A DNA stretch of 64,000 nucleotides from Antedon mediterranea. Taxonomy: Eukaryota > Echinodermata > Crinoidea > Comatulida > Antedonidae. Under the pieces are notes generated by a model that saw nothing but the letters and a program-made list of their open reading frames with translations, had not been told where the DNA came from and did no database searches. The stretch spans positions 21,734,922 to 21,798,921 of the forward strand of contig NC_092678.1 of assembly GCF_964355755.1 (NCBI RefSeq), read 5' to 3'. This document shows positions 11,429 to 21,149 of this stretch, piece after piece; within the stretch, counting starts at the first letter, position 1, and each line of letters starts with the position of its first letter. The position numbers were made by a program, and so were the translations under genes.

Positions 11429-12257
11429 AAGCCCCTTTCTTACAGATGTGCCTGCAATATACCGGTACAGTGCTGGCGTCGTGCCGGTATCGTTACCGGC
11501 ATATACCCATTCTCATCGGACTATCGTGCCGGAAATATAACCGGTATATACCGGCTTTCTGTGAGAAAGGAGTCGGGCATATTCGGCCAATAAAAAGTCT
11601 CTGACAAAATAATTATTGAGGGCGTCCTTTATTGTTATTATTTTTGTCTAGCGATGATATGGCGGCGAATGTTAAGTTACAGATTATTATCTTCCTTTAT
11701 AGCATATTTATGCAATACATGCTATGTACAGTATATTGTGCATATATTATACAGGTATAGCAATTAATTTGCCGTCATCGGCAATCTGTAAAACACCTTA
11801 GAAGGCTGTAGGCCTACAATTTACAAGGCGACGAAAGGTCAGGCACCAACAAACAAAGAGCTAATGGCCTAGCCTAGCGGCCTATATAGATTATGCTACA
11901 AATTTCTTCTTGTCCCCTTATTTTAAGCAGCTCTCTTATCTCATTATCCCTCCAGTTCCACATTATTATTGTTAATTGAATTGAATAGGCGCCAAAGTGA
12001 TACACTTGACTGCGCAAGGTGTCAAAGCCTCGACGGGGAACCCCGGAATATAACGGCAATACGTTCTCACAGAATGCCCGTCTGGCATTGCGGGGAATAT
12101 CCCTAGAATATTACTAGGTCTAAAGCAGGTCATGTCGATGCCGGCATGGTGCCGGCATGATGCCAAGACGACCCGTTCTCACAGAAAACCATACCGGCAT
12201 GGTAATGGTATATTCCCGCAATATTCCTGGCACACAACTCTGTGAGAAAGGGGCTTT
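11429..12257. mobile_element. 829-bp non-autonomous TIR element
   Basis: AAGCCCCTTTCTTACAGA at the left end is matched by the reverse complement of TCTGTGAGAAAGGGGCTT at the right end. Subterminal regions at both ends are rich in CCGGTA and CCGGCAT motifs. The element interrupts sequence that is continuous in the neighbouring units (GTTACT joined to GTAGCAAC). No transposase frame is present; the 61- and 64-codon frames inside carry nothing recognisable. Superfamily not assigned, because I cannot fix the target duplication. Confidence 0.75.
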
Positions 12258-12443
12258 ATAGCAACTTTTCTCAGTTTCCAAAAATTGAATCAGTTTTTGG
12301 TGTTTGATGTATTTTTCAGCAATAAATTAGCATAAAAATGTAATTTAAAAATAATAATTTATTCCAGACGCATCTGAACTAGGACGTGAATATCATGGTT
12401 TAAGGTACAAAAGACGTATAAATAATATATATTATTAAACCAT

Positions 12444-12809
12444 CATTACCTCCGCCAAGGAGGTTATGTTTTCTCCCCTGTATGTTTGTGTGTTTGTTTG
12501 TGTGTTTGTGTGTGTGTTTGTGTGTTTGTGTGTGTGTCTGTGAACTGCCTGGAGGCCACAGTTTTTATCCGATTCTAACCAAATTTGGACACAATGATCT
12601 ATGCCCAAAAAGCTCGGACGAGTTCGAATTTGAGGGGTCATAGGTCAAGGTCATAACTAACAAAAAAACTATTTTACTGCCTAGAGACCACAGTTTTGAT
12701 CCGATTCTCACCAAACTTAGCCACAATGATCAATGACACATCATATAATTGTGGTTACATTTTGAAGGGTCAGGGTCAAAGATCAAGGCCCACCAAAAAA
12801 AAAAAGAAA

Positions 12810-12840
<31 letters not shown>

Positions 12841-13056
12841 CTCAGTGGGACTTGAACCAGCGATTTCAACTGTGAGAGGCTGGATACATAACCATTACAT
12901 CACACTGTCATCCACAACTTTGTAGTGTGCAGTTAACATATTTACACTTAGAACTAATAAAAAAAAATGTAAAAAAAAAAATATTCAGGGGGCATTTTAT
13001 GTAGGGGAATTTTACAGTAGGCGGAGGTTTGTACTCTCGGAGTACCCTCTAGTTGT
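12444..13056. mobile_element. CCTCCGCC...GGCGGAGG dispersed element
   Basis: The left end is ACCTCCGCCAAGGAGGTTAT and the right end contains GGCGGAGGTTTGTACTCTCG, giving short terminal inverted repeats. The interior holds a TGTTTGTG-type run (12483-12540), two copies of a CCACAGTTTT.ATCCGATTCT block, an A-rich tract (12796-12838) and a tRNA-like segment. The family is one I recognise from marine invertebrate genomes; it is inserted in a U6 repeat unit. Confidence 0.7.
12838..12925 (-). repeat. tRNA-like segment inside the CCTCCGCC element
   Basis: On the minus strand GGTTCAAGTCCCAC forms a good Pol III B box, and an A-box-like GATGTAATGGTTATG lies about 45 bp upstream. The A-rich tract follows it in minus orientation. 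A functional tRNA cloverleaf is not evident, so I treat it as tRNA-derived repeat sequence. Confidence 0.5.
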
Positions 13057-13231
13057 TAATATTATTAGATGTAATATAAACTAAATTTATGAGGCAATAA
13101 GCTTATGTGAAATTGCACGATTCATTTGTGTGTTTTACCTAGAAGAATCGCATTCACCCAAATTCACATTTATATATTTCAAATTAACATTTGTTAACGA
13201 GTATATAGAAGTCATAATTTCTGGTATAAAT

Positions 13232-13290
13232 GTACTTGCTTATGCAGTACATATATTAAAATTGGAACAATACAGAGAAGATTAGCATTT
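13232..13290 (+). pseudogene. U6 snRNA 5' half, truncated
   Basis: GTACTTGCTTATGCAGTAC through ACAGAGAAGATTAGCAT matches the first ~59 bases of U6 with several substitutions that weaken the 5' stem-loop. The TATA region upstream (GTATATAGAAG) is kept. The match stops just after the AGC triad, where unrelated AT-rich sequence begins. Confidence 0.85.
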
Positions 13291-13810
13291 TTACTAATTG
13301 TTTTTGTAGGTTTATTGTGTAACAGGTTAAACAACAAAACATACCCTGTACTATAGTACAAAGATTTTTTGTTGGAAAAATGTGTAACTAGGATTTTTTA
13401 ATATAATCAACAAAAATCATACAGTAATTAAAAATAATTATTTATTTTTATTTAAGAAAAGTTTTCTCACACAAAAGATAGCAGGCTAAACACTGCTTTT
13501 ATTAATTTTATTGGTAGGAATATTATGTAACCAGGATTTATTTTATTTATTTAAACAACAAAACATACCCTGTACTATAGTACAAAGATTTTTTGTTGAA
13601 AATGTATTGTAACTAGGATTTTTTAATATAACCAACAAAAATATATTTATTAATTTATTGTTATTCTAAAAAGTTTTCCCTCTGCTTTTTTGTAAGGGCT
13701 TGGGACCTTCAAATACAAAGAGCAGTGATTTGAGAGTAAATTAATGTTAATCATCTAAAAGGTAATTATAATAATAAACTTTAATTATTTTTTTACAAAT
13801 TACAGAATTC
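13291..13810. repeat. AT-rich left flank of the inserted segment with a direct repeat
   Basis: ACAACAAAACATACCCTGTA followed by CTATAGTACAAAGATTTTTTG occurs near 13331-13370 and again near 13555-13598, both followed by GTAACTAGGATTTTTTAATA. The duplicated block is about 85-90 bp, with copies ~224 bp apart. No gene. Confidence 0.7.
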
Positions 13811-13816
13811 ACTACT

Positions 13817-14113
13817 TTAATCATTGCTCTTTGCATTCGGCAGCATTAAAAACTTTTTTATAGTGTCGTGCAGTGACTGGACATCAATTCCGCAGAATTG
13901 ATTCCAAGTTTTGATGGCATTTCCTCCACCAAGGGTATTACAGACACGACATACCCAAATTCGGGTGTACGGGGGACACCCATTCCAGGTTTTTATACAC
14001 CGCCCAGTATTCGGTGTTGGCGATCGCTGGCTGTACTGTCCGACACCCGAAGATGCCACGCCACAGTAGCAACAAAGTTGGCCAGACACTCGGCTAAATT
14101 CTGTCACATACAC
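13817..14113 (-). CDS. Cys-rich open frame downstream of the orphan-family gene
   Basis: This is an open minus-strand frame of about 98 codons with base composition like the neighbouring exons rather than the AT-rich flanks. It contains CCYC near its start and CRVC past the middle, with WNG and WNQ around an internally repeated IKTWN, suggesting a small zinc-binding domain. The only start at its head is GTG, and an in-frame TAG lies just upstream, so if it is coding it is more likely a spliced exon (weak acceptor CAG before 14100) or the remnant of a second gene than an independent gene. The upstream gene already has its own stop codon and polyadenylation signal. I do not recognise a family. 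Confidence 0.35.
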   Translation of the reverse strand: MYVTEFSRVSGQLCCYCGVASSGVGQYSQRSPTPNTGRCIKTWNGCPPYTRIWVCRVCNTLGGGNAIKTWNQFCGIDVQSLHDTIKKFLMLPNAKSND

Positions 14114-14137
14114 ACACTATTTCCGCAAAATCAGAAT

Positions 14138-14690
14138 TTATTTCTTCTGCTGTTTACGGAGGCGACGTTGAGCAGCCATAGCAGTTTTCCAATCTTCCAT
14201 GGTTTGATTTGACTTAGCAGCACAATACCAAGTCCCGAAATACTGAGCGTGGCTTTCCATCAGTCTCGGTTGTTTGCACTGAGAACAAACACTCACTGAT
14301 GTTCTTGGCTTGTAGCGTTTTACTTGTTTACCTTCAGCTATTCTGTTCGCTGCTTGTTTCCTGTAGTAGGCGACGCTTCTAGGTATCGGTCTCTCTACAG
14401 GAAGGCTGCTGCTGCTACTGGCTGCAGGGGCAGATGACGTAGAAGGTAGTGGTGGTATTGCCATCTTGCCTGGTGGAACTGGAATTGACGTTTTGTTCCT
14501 TACTGTCGCTTGCCCAACAGTGCTCTCTGGCAGGACAAATGTGAATGATGGAGCGATCGTCAACGTGTATAGCACTGCTGGCTTGATCAAAGGTTCGGGC
14601 AAGGCTCTAGAGGTGACAAGCTTGGGTTTGGTTGCAGATATGCCAGATTCCAAGACTTGCCGCTCTTGCTTCTTCGATGTTCTGTTGTAC
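14138..14690 (-). CDS. Orphan-family gene, coding exon 6 and stop
   Basis: Acceptor TTTTCAACAG. The exon encodes a low-complexity Ser/Pro/Ala stretch, then a zinc-ribbon-like CSQC...HAQYFG..YC and a basic QRRLRKQQKK end. The TAA stop overlaps an AATAAA polyadenylation signal (14142-14137). Confidence 0.85.
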
Positions 14691-17600
14691 CTGTTGAAAA
14701 TAAGCAAAATAATTGAAAATGAGATTGTATTTATAGCAAAAACACCACCACCACAGAAACAAAAAGTAAGAAACTTACCACTGTATCAGTGTGGTACGGT
14801 TTATCTCCATCAACTGAAGCGGAGCAAACGACGAAAGGTGTCCGTTCGTTAGCACTTTGCGACGGATGTTCTTGTATCCCTTGACGATAAGGGGCCAGCG
14901 CTGCGATCGGTTGCCTCCGACTGAGATGACGGTAGATTTGTAGGCTTCACACAGTTTTGTTATAAGGCACTCCATGTACCGATTACAGTCTGGCCATTGG
15001 GCTGGTCCGGTGTTTTGACCCAAGAAGCATCTGTAATATTTAAAAAGAATATTGTATTAACAGTTGATTAAATTAACATCAACTCGCATTCATCACATCA
15101 ACCAACAAATTGAACAAAAAGTAGGAAACTGTCTTACCGTCTAGTGCTTTCGACACCTGGGATTACTGTCGTTTTACTCCTTTTGAACCTGCCCTTGGAC
15201 AGGTAATCTTGATGTCGTTTGATGATTTTGTCATAAGGTTTGAGGTTGTTCCATAGCTGTGTAATCTGCTCGGCTTGAGTTTTACTTATGACCCCACTGT
15301 CTCCTTTGAACTGGAATAGACAGTCAGCCAGGGCTTCTACCTTTGCATACCCTGAGATGTTGTCCGGTCCTGCAGAATCCTCAAGCTCCTGTAATTGTTT
15401 TTAATGTGAATTAAATTTTTTGAAATGTTTTCCGTATATTTTTGACACTCACAGGGAAGAGGGAAAAATAAAAAAAATAGAAATCTTCATAGCTTTAAAT
15501 TCAGAACAGAACAGTAATTAACTCATTGTCAACAGTCATTCATTTCAAATATTAGGGTTATATAAGAAACAAGTTCCTTAAAAAATGAAGAGACAAACAA
15601 AATATATGTATATACACAATATAATAATATTGATTTAATAAAAAACTACTTACAGTGTCGATCAGAGCTGCGTCTTCTTTAGCATCACTACCATGTGATG
15701 ATGGAGGCTGCTGCGGGATCGGCGAGGGTTGCCTAACTTCCGGAGGCGCACGATGATGACGTCCACCCAATCGGCGAAGTGATGGAGGTTCGTAGTCCGG
15801 TTGAGTTATGTCATCATACCCTACGTCAACATCGAAAGTGTACACATCTTCGTCGAAGTCTGCATCGTCACTTTCATCATCTGAAAATTGAGTGAGGAAC
15901 CACTTGACAGAGGGCACTGGGATCATTTCTGATACCTGGTCGAATTTTGGTGCGGTAATAAGAACACTGTCAGTGTCACGAGCATCACGGAACGTCTTGC
16001 AATCTTGCAAATAGAGAGCCACTCTCTCATTCCACCGTCTTATATGTTGCTCCAAGACTTGTTGGTGAAGCTGCGAAGGGCTGTTGCCGAATCCGCGGTG
16101 CTTGAGGAGCTGCAACACCCGGTTGTCGCATGCTAGGCGGTACGAAAGCACAGCGGGGAACTGGAGTCGATGTGCTAAATCAAGTTGTTCCAATATGTTG
16201 TTGCTCCAGCCGATTTGTTTTGCGTGGCAATTAGGGCACTCCAGGTACTCTGTTGCGAGTATGTAGTGGCAGTCTAAGTCCAGGACCAGACGAACGTGTC
16301 TGTAGAGACCGGCAGATGTGAGTGGGCGGCTCTTGCATCCTGGTCGAGTGCAGACTAGCTTGATTAGCCAGATCTTGTGAAGCATCCAAAGAAGGAGACG
16401 ATGACCGAAGTAGCTTCTGGGTTTTGGTATGTTCTTGCAGAGCGGATCCGGTTGTGGTGGGTCGAACCACATTTGCTTGAGTTTGGTAGAATCCAACTCT
16501 GCAGTCCCCTTCTTTGATTCCTTGAATAAGGCTTTGGAAATCCACTCTTGGTCAATCTCGGACAAAGTCTGTTTCCATCCTTCTTGTACAAGGCAGTCTG
16601 AAATAAAATTGGACACTATAATTTCTACAATACAATCAAATAAATCCTTTAACCAAATTAAATAACATTAAATGGTACATGTTTTTTAACTAAATGAATA
16701 ACACATGTAAAATGAATTCAGTCAGCCAGTCAGCAACTGAATTATACACTAATCATACATTAAACTGAAATGTTGGTTTCAAAATAAACAAAACATAAAT
16801 AAATAATTACCATGCCCCTTTGACCAAGAGACTGTCGTAGGCATAGTATTAGCAGGTTCTGTGGATGCACTTGGTTGGGCTAGGTTAATCAATTTGTCAA
16901 AGAAATGTGTTAATAACATTAATAAATCTACAGAAATACCTGTTCTTTACACAGATAGCATTTTTTAATATTTAAACAAAAATACATGTAGCAGTTTACA
17001 TAATGCATCAGTAGCGGAATGTTAATAAAGGTGCAGGTAAAGCTTACAGTGAATAATGAAAAAAAAAACATCTTCAGACAAGATGAATACATGACTAAAC
17101 AAGAGTATAAATATAATACATGAGAAAACAAGTACAAATACATGAGAAAACAAGTACATTTACAATATGAGAAATTATGTAAATCAACAGTAGTTTTTAA
17201 CACTGTAGGCCTAATAATAGATGTTGTTTTTAATTTGTTTTTTAATGCATAAAGTACAAAATCAAAAGAAAATCAAAAACATGACAAGTAGACAGGGTTT
17301 TGTCTAACTACAAGAGATACTGCAAACAAAGCATATTTTCTATATTAATTTCTACCACATATATTTACCAATTATGCCAAATACATTTAGTACACTATAA
17401 ATATAGAAAAAAAAAATTCAAATTATTAAGTAACAAAAAATGGACTAAAAAAGTTAATTGAAACAAAAGAAATTAGAAAAAAAAATTACCTGGTGCATCA
17501 GTGGATGGTGGCTGACGAAAAGCAAAAACTGATTTACCAAGAGGTTGAGTTTGACTCTGAGAATGTGATGTCTGATGTCTAGTTGGTCGGGTTCTCCCGA

Positions 17601-18006
17601 GGCGTTCTTTCTCTTTCATAGCTATGGCTTCTTTGCCCTCAGGAAAAGACTCCAAGTACTTCTTGAACTTGAATTTGTTCAAACTGAGTGGACTCGTACT
17701 CGGAGCTTCGTTTGACACCTGGGTCACCAAATATGCAGCGTATCCAAGGACATTTTCGACTATCCACTTGAATGATTGCCCTTGGTATTTGCCGAGCTGA
17801 AGTTTGTAGCAACCCAAAATATCACATTCGTCTTTGGTGTCTCCTCCCAGAATGCATACTTCCTTCAAGGCATCTTGATGTACTTCATCAGGAAGTAGGC
17901 ATTTGCGAGTCGATTGCTTTTTGGACCTGCTGAATACTACTGCAGCAGTTGTATCACCCAGTCTCAGGACACCCTTCTCATTTCGCTGAAAGATTGGTCT
18001 CAACAT
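14138..18006 (-). CDS. Orphan multicopy-family protein, 861 aa, six coding exons (DUF6729-like)
   Basis: The spliced minus-strand CDS joins 18006-17490, 16879-16811, 16597-15654, 15388-15138, 15030-14779 and 14690-14138. All five introns are GT-AG and the frame is open throughout (2586 nt). Residues 72-94 hold GKYQGQSFKW and NVLGYAAYLV, like the small C-terminal domain of exonuclease-X-type proteins. Residues ~278-370 hold CTRPGC and CPNC (a four-Cys ribbon), then LDLAHRLQFPA and GFGNS. Residues 435-459 are acidic. Exons 4-5 carry GRFKRSK, PGVES and GPAQWPDC. Exon 6 ends in CSQC...H...C and a basic tail. These blocks match, from memory, an uncharacterised family expanded in fish and invertebrates; the DUF6729 name is tentative and function is unknown. 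ATG at 18006 lies just inside exon 1 after a splice acceptor. The gene is inserted in the U6 array. Confidence 0.82.
14779..15030 (-). CDS. Orphan-family gene, coding exon 5
   Basis: Acceptor ATATTACAG, donor GTAAGT. This 252-bp exon contains GPAQWPDCNRYMECL, RWPLIVKGYKNIR and NRTTLIQW, blocks I recall as conserved in the fish members of the family. Confidence 0.8.
15138..15388 (-). CDS. Orphan-family gene, coding exon 4
   Basis: Acceptor CAATTACAG, donor GTAAG. This 251-bp exon reads ELEDSAGPD, then GRFKRSK and PGVESTR near its end, and leaves phase 2. Confidence 0.8.
15654..16597 (-). CDS. Orphan-family gene, coding exon 3 (central zinc-ribbon-like domain)
   Basis: Acceptor TTTATTTCAG, donor GTAAGT. 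This 944-bp exon encodes residues 196-510, with the CTRPGC/CPNC ribbon, the LDLAHRLQFPA block, the acidic stretch and a Pro/Gln-rich tail. It ends in phase 0. Confidence 0.85.
16811..16879 (-). CDS. Orphan-family gene, coding exon 2 (69 bp)
   Basis: This small exon is bounded by CTAG at its acceptor and GTAATT at its donor. Phase 1 on both sides keeps the frame between exons 1 and 3. It encodes a Ser/Thr/Pro-rich linker ending in SWSKGH. An alternative acceptor (CCACAG, 18 bp further in) would also keep the frame. Confidence 0.7.
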
Positions 18007-18014
18007 CTTAAAAC
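17490..18014 (-). CDS. Orphan-family gene, coding exon 1
   Basis: The acceptor TTGCAG precedes 18014 after a long pyrimidine tract, ATG is at 18006 and the donor GTAAT follows 17490. It encodes residues 1-172 and ends in phase 1. A 5' untranslated exon is implied, with a candidate donor at 19809. Confidence 0.8.
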
Positions 18015-18299
18015 CTGCAAGACTTAAAAAAAAAAACAGATCACGTGCAAAAATGTATGTGAACAAAGTAAGTATAAACAAAAGAAAATGTTACCGTAAA
18101 TATTGATGACTCGGTGAAAAGCCAGTTGAAGTGAATGCTAATAAGTGGTAAAAAGAGAAAAATATAGATTACTTAGAGCTACCACATAATTTAATAATAA
18201 TAATGAAAAATTTAAAAATAAAGTAATTTAAAAATAAACTACTTTCTTTTGTCATTGTTGGTGCACCATGAATTTGGGTGCAATAAACTCTGGTAATAA

Positions 18300-18985
18300 T
18301 TATTATATATGTGACCTTGATATAAAAACACATTGAATATTTATTCAATTATTAATATGTTTATTAATTGAAACAATGTTATGTTAATAATACTAATAAA
18401 ATTATTACATAAAGCTACTTCTATTCTAAAACATATTTCTAAAAGGTTAATAATTGTATAAATTGATTCTACCTTACAGCCAGTAAATTAGATATTAGTA
18501 ATGTTATATAAACTTTGCAAAAAGAAGTTAAAATGGTGTTTACAGGACTTATGTTAAATTAATTAAAATTAAATTCTAGGGATTAAGATAACTTGATACA
18601 TAACAGCTGTCTTTTTTTACATACCTTATCTAGCCTATGCCCAAAGTTTATGAGGTGTAGGTATATAAGACCTTTATATAAAAACACATTGAATATTTAT
18701 TCCATTGTAAAATGTTAATAATACTTTAATAAAATCATTACATAAAGCTACTTCTATTCTAAAACATAATTCTAAAAGGTTAATTAATTGTATAAATTTA
18801 TTCTACTTACATACAGTCAATAAATTTGATGTTAGTAGTGTTATATAAACTTTGCAGAAAAAAAAATGGTGTTTACAAGACTTATGTTATAAGTAATTAT
18901 AATTAAATTCTAGGGATTAAGATAACTTGATACATGACAGCTGTCTTTGTTTACATACCTTATCTAGCCTGTGGTATATAAGACC
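18300..18985. repeat. Tandem duplication (~330 bp) in the 5' intron of the orphan-family gene
   Basis: AAAACACATTGAATATTTATTC, the ACATAAAGCTACTTCTATTC block and TAGGGATTAAGATAACTTGA occur once in about 18327-18655 and again in about 18685-18985, with small indels. Confidence 0.75.
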
Positions 18986-19700
18986 TTGAATATTAAACTA
19001 ACTGCATTTACTTAATAAACTACTTTAGTAATTATCAGCGGTAAAATAAACTACTAATTGTATAAAGTAAACAATACAATATACAATATTTGATAAGACA
19101 TAAACGGTGTAGCTAGTTGAGAAAAGAGTGTGTTAATAATGTGGTCAGTGCATGATAATATTGGGCTTTGCCCATCTCATCTGACCAATTAGGATTAAGA
19201 GAATTAATGTGGTTTTCTGTTAGTTATTAACATTCTTAAAATCCATTAGCTAGAAAAGTGAAGGTTAAATAAAAAGATATATACAGGATGTATAAATAAA
19301 TCAAATTAAAAGTAAATGTTAAAATGCAATTAAAAGCTATGTGGTACACAACATTAAAAACAAACTATATATATAAAAAAAACTAAACAATAAAAGGAGA
19401 AGAACACTTTCAGTCTCTCACATATAGACTAGGGGAGGGCTAGACCTAACTTATATCTATATCTATCTATTCTAGCCTAGTAGCTAGGCCTCTTCTTTGT
19501 TTGTTTGCCTCCTACCTATATAGCAGCTAACTAAGAAAAACGGCCTATTCATTTTTAATGTAATTGAATTTGTAGGCTAAACAAAAATATAACAAAAAAT
19601 ACACTAACAGAAAACAACGCACACAATGTATTAATTTTTACAAAAAAACTAATTAAGGCGACGTACTCGGCCGTACTAGGTCTGGGCGCGGCCGACAGCC
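18986..19700. other. Intronic AT-rich sequence
   Basis: This lies between the duplicated block and the putative 5' untranslated exon of the minus-strand gene. No gene seen. Confidence 0.45.
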
Positions 19701-19808
19701 AGGCAGCGAACGGCCATCAGGACCGATCACACGTCTCTCGCGGAGCTGGTCATATATTTGGCCATATTTTAAATGCCCGTTTGTTGACTAAAATCAAATT
19801 TCTTCTTA

Positions 19809-20130
19809 CCTTGAATACAAGCACACGGTTCCAGGATAATACAGCTTCTAGATGGTCACTTCAAATCGGATTGCGCTTAGAAAAATGATTGAATTCTGAG
19901 AGAGTTTAGAACGAGATGTTGTCACAGAAAAATCTGATCAAAATCTCAAGGAAAAACCTCTCTGTTTCCTTCCTCACAACACTGAAAAAGTCTAAAGTTA
20001 CATTACGTCACTCTTCAGCGCTCTGATAGGTTAACTTTTGATACACTGACTTTCTGTGATCATGACCTGATTGGTCAATAACCAGTTCAATTTGCAGTGA
20101 ACGTCTGTGATTGGTTAACATTTGAATCAT
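19809..20130 (-). promoter_or_regulatory. Candidate 5' UTR exon and promoter of the orphan-family gene
   Basis: A good minus-strand donor (AAG followed by GTAAGAAG) sits at 19810/19809. It would link a non-coding first exon to the acceptor before 18014. Upstream of it (higher coordinates) are a TACGTCA CRE-like site near 20005 and several ATTGG CCAAT-type sites near 20070 and 20112. Transcript data are needed to fix the start site. Confidence 0.4.
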
Positions 20131-20159
20131 GAATTGAACAAACTAAACTTTGCATAAGT

Positions 20160-20215
20160 GAAGAGAACTGGACTGATTCATTATTCAGCAAGTGTTTAGT
20201 GAATTTAAATCATTC
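20160..20215 (+). pseudogene. 3' remnant of the U6-like gene
   Basis: GAGAACTGGACTGATTCATT and the bases that follow match the 3' part of the U6-like gene. The 5' part with the ACAGAGA box is missing. The remnant marks the right edge of the inserted segment, and array-unit sequence continues to the right. Confidence 0.75.
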
Positions 20216-20842
20216 ATAGTGTGAAATGAATAAATATCCATTTATTGTTTTACAACATCAATAAAAGAAATCACTCATTTTAATTAATATATAATATATT
20301 ATATATTCAGGAATTGGTAGAATAATAACTGTTAACAAAAATTGTTTTATAATAATAGACCAATCCAAGATACACCTAATTGACCAATCACCAGTTACTT
20401 TTAGTTACTGTAGCAACTTTTCTCAGTTTCGAAAAATTGAATTCAGTTTTTGGTGTTTGTTGTATTTTTCATTAACAAATTAACCCCAGGATATAACAAC
20501 AGATTTCATCTCTTTATTATTAGTGTAATGTATTATTTACTATGTACAATTAACATGATATTATATTTAAAATTCATGCCTGTACCTGAGCTTTAAGTAC
20601 ACGACGTAACGAGTATACGCATTGTTTTAGAGAAGACACGCCGCCAATATGCAAATAAAAAGAATTGATGCATAAAAACAAAAGAATTTAAATACAAGCC
20701 TTGCTGCTTTGTACTAAGTTACTTTTGTGTTTTCTATTCATATTTAAATGACATCTTTTAAAAGACAGTAGATATTAGATGTATAAATAATAATAATCAT
20801 TGTTATTATTAGATGTAATATAAACTAAATTTATGAGGCGAT

Positions 20843-20897
20843 GGCATGGCCCCTGTGCAAGGATGACACGCAAAATCGTGAAGCGTTCCATATTTTT
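20843..20897 (+). pseudogene. U6 snRNA 3' half, internal deletion of its unit
   Basis: GGCATGGCCCCTGTGCAAGG through GAAGCGTTCCATATTTTT matches the last ~55 bases of U6. It is fused to unit sequence ending TTTATGAGGCGAT that normally lies about 155 bp before U6, so the promoter and the 5' half were deleted in this unit. Array homology ends near 21148. Confidence 0.85.
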
Positions 20898-21149
20898 AAA
20901 TAAAAAAATAATATAATGATTTTTTTTTCTAGAAAAATTGAAAAAAAACTGATATAAAATTGTTTTGTAGCAGGGACTCATCACATCATTTTTAAAACGG
21001 TCATTATTATGGATTTAATACTAATATATTTGTTAAATATCAATAAGGATAAATGTATTAATCTATCTGTGCCAAATTTAGGATAAAAAGTAGAATTTCG
21101 TTTGTTGTACGGTTCTAAAATTGTGTTCACTGTGTTTAAATTATAGAAT

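Noticed and set aside
12435-12641. 68-codon His/Thr-repeat frame
   Set aside because: It is produced by the TGTTTGTG run of a dispersed element.
13898-14212. 104-codon plus-strand frame
   Set aside because: It lies antisense to exon 6 and the Cys-rich frame and has no recognisable domain.
16084-16665. Additional frames on both strands within exon 3 of the orphan-family gene
   Set aside because: They are shadows of the main frame, which alone splices in phase with the neighbouring exons.
18015-18081. Using the ATG at 18081 as the start of the orphan-family protein
   Set aside because: It lies upstream of a clear pyrimidine tract and acceptor, so it is intronic. The ATG at 18006 begins the conserved part.
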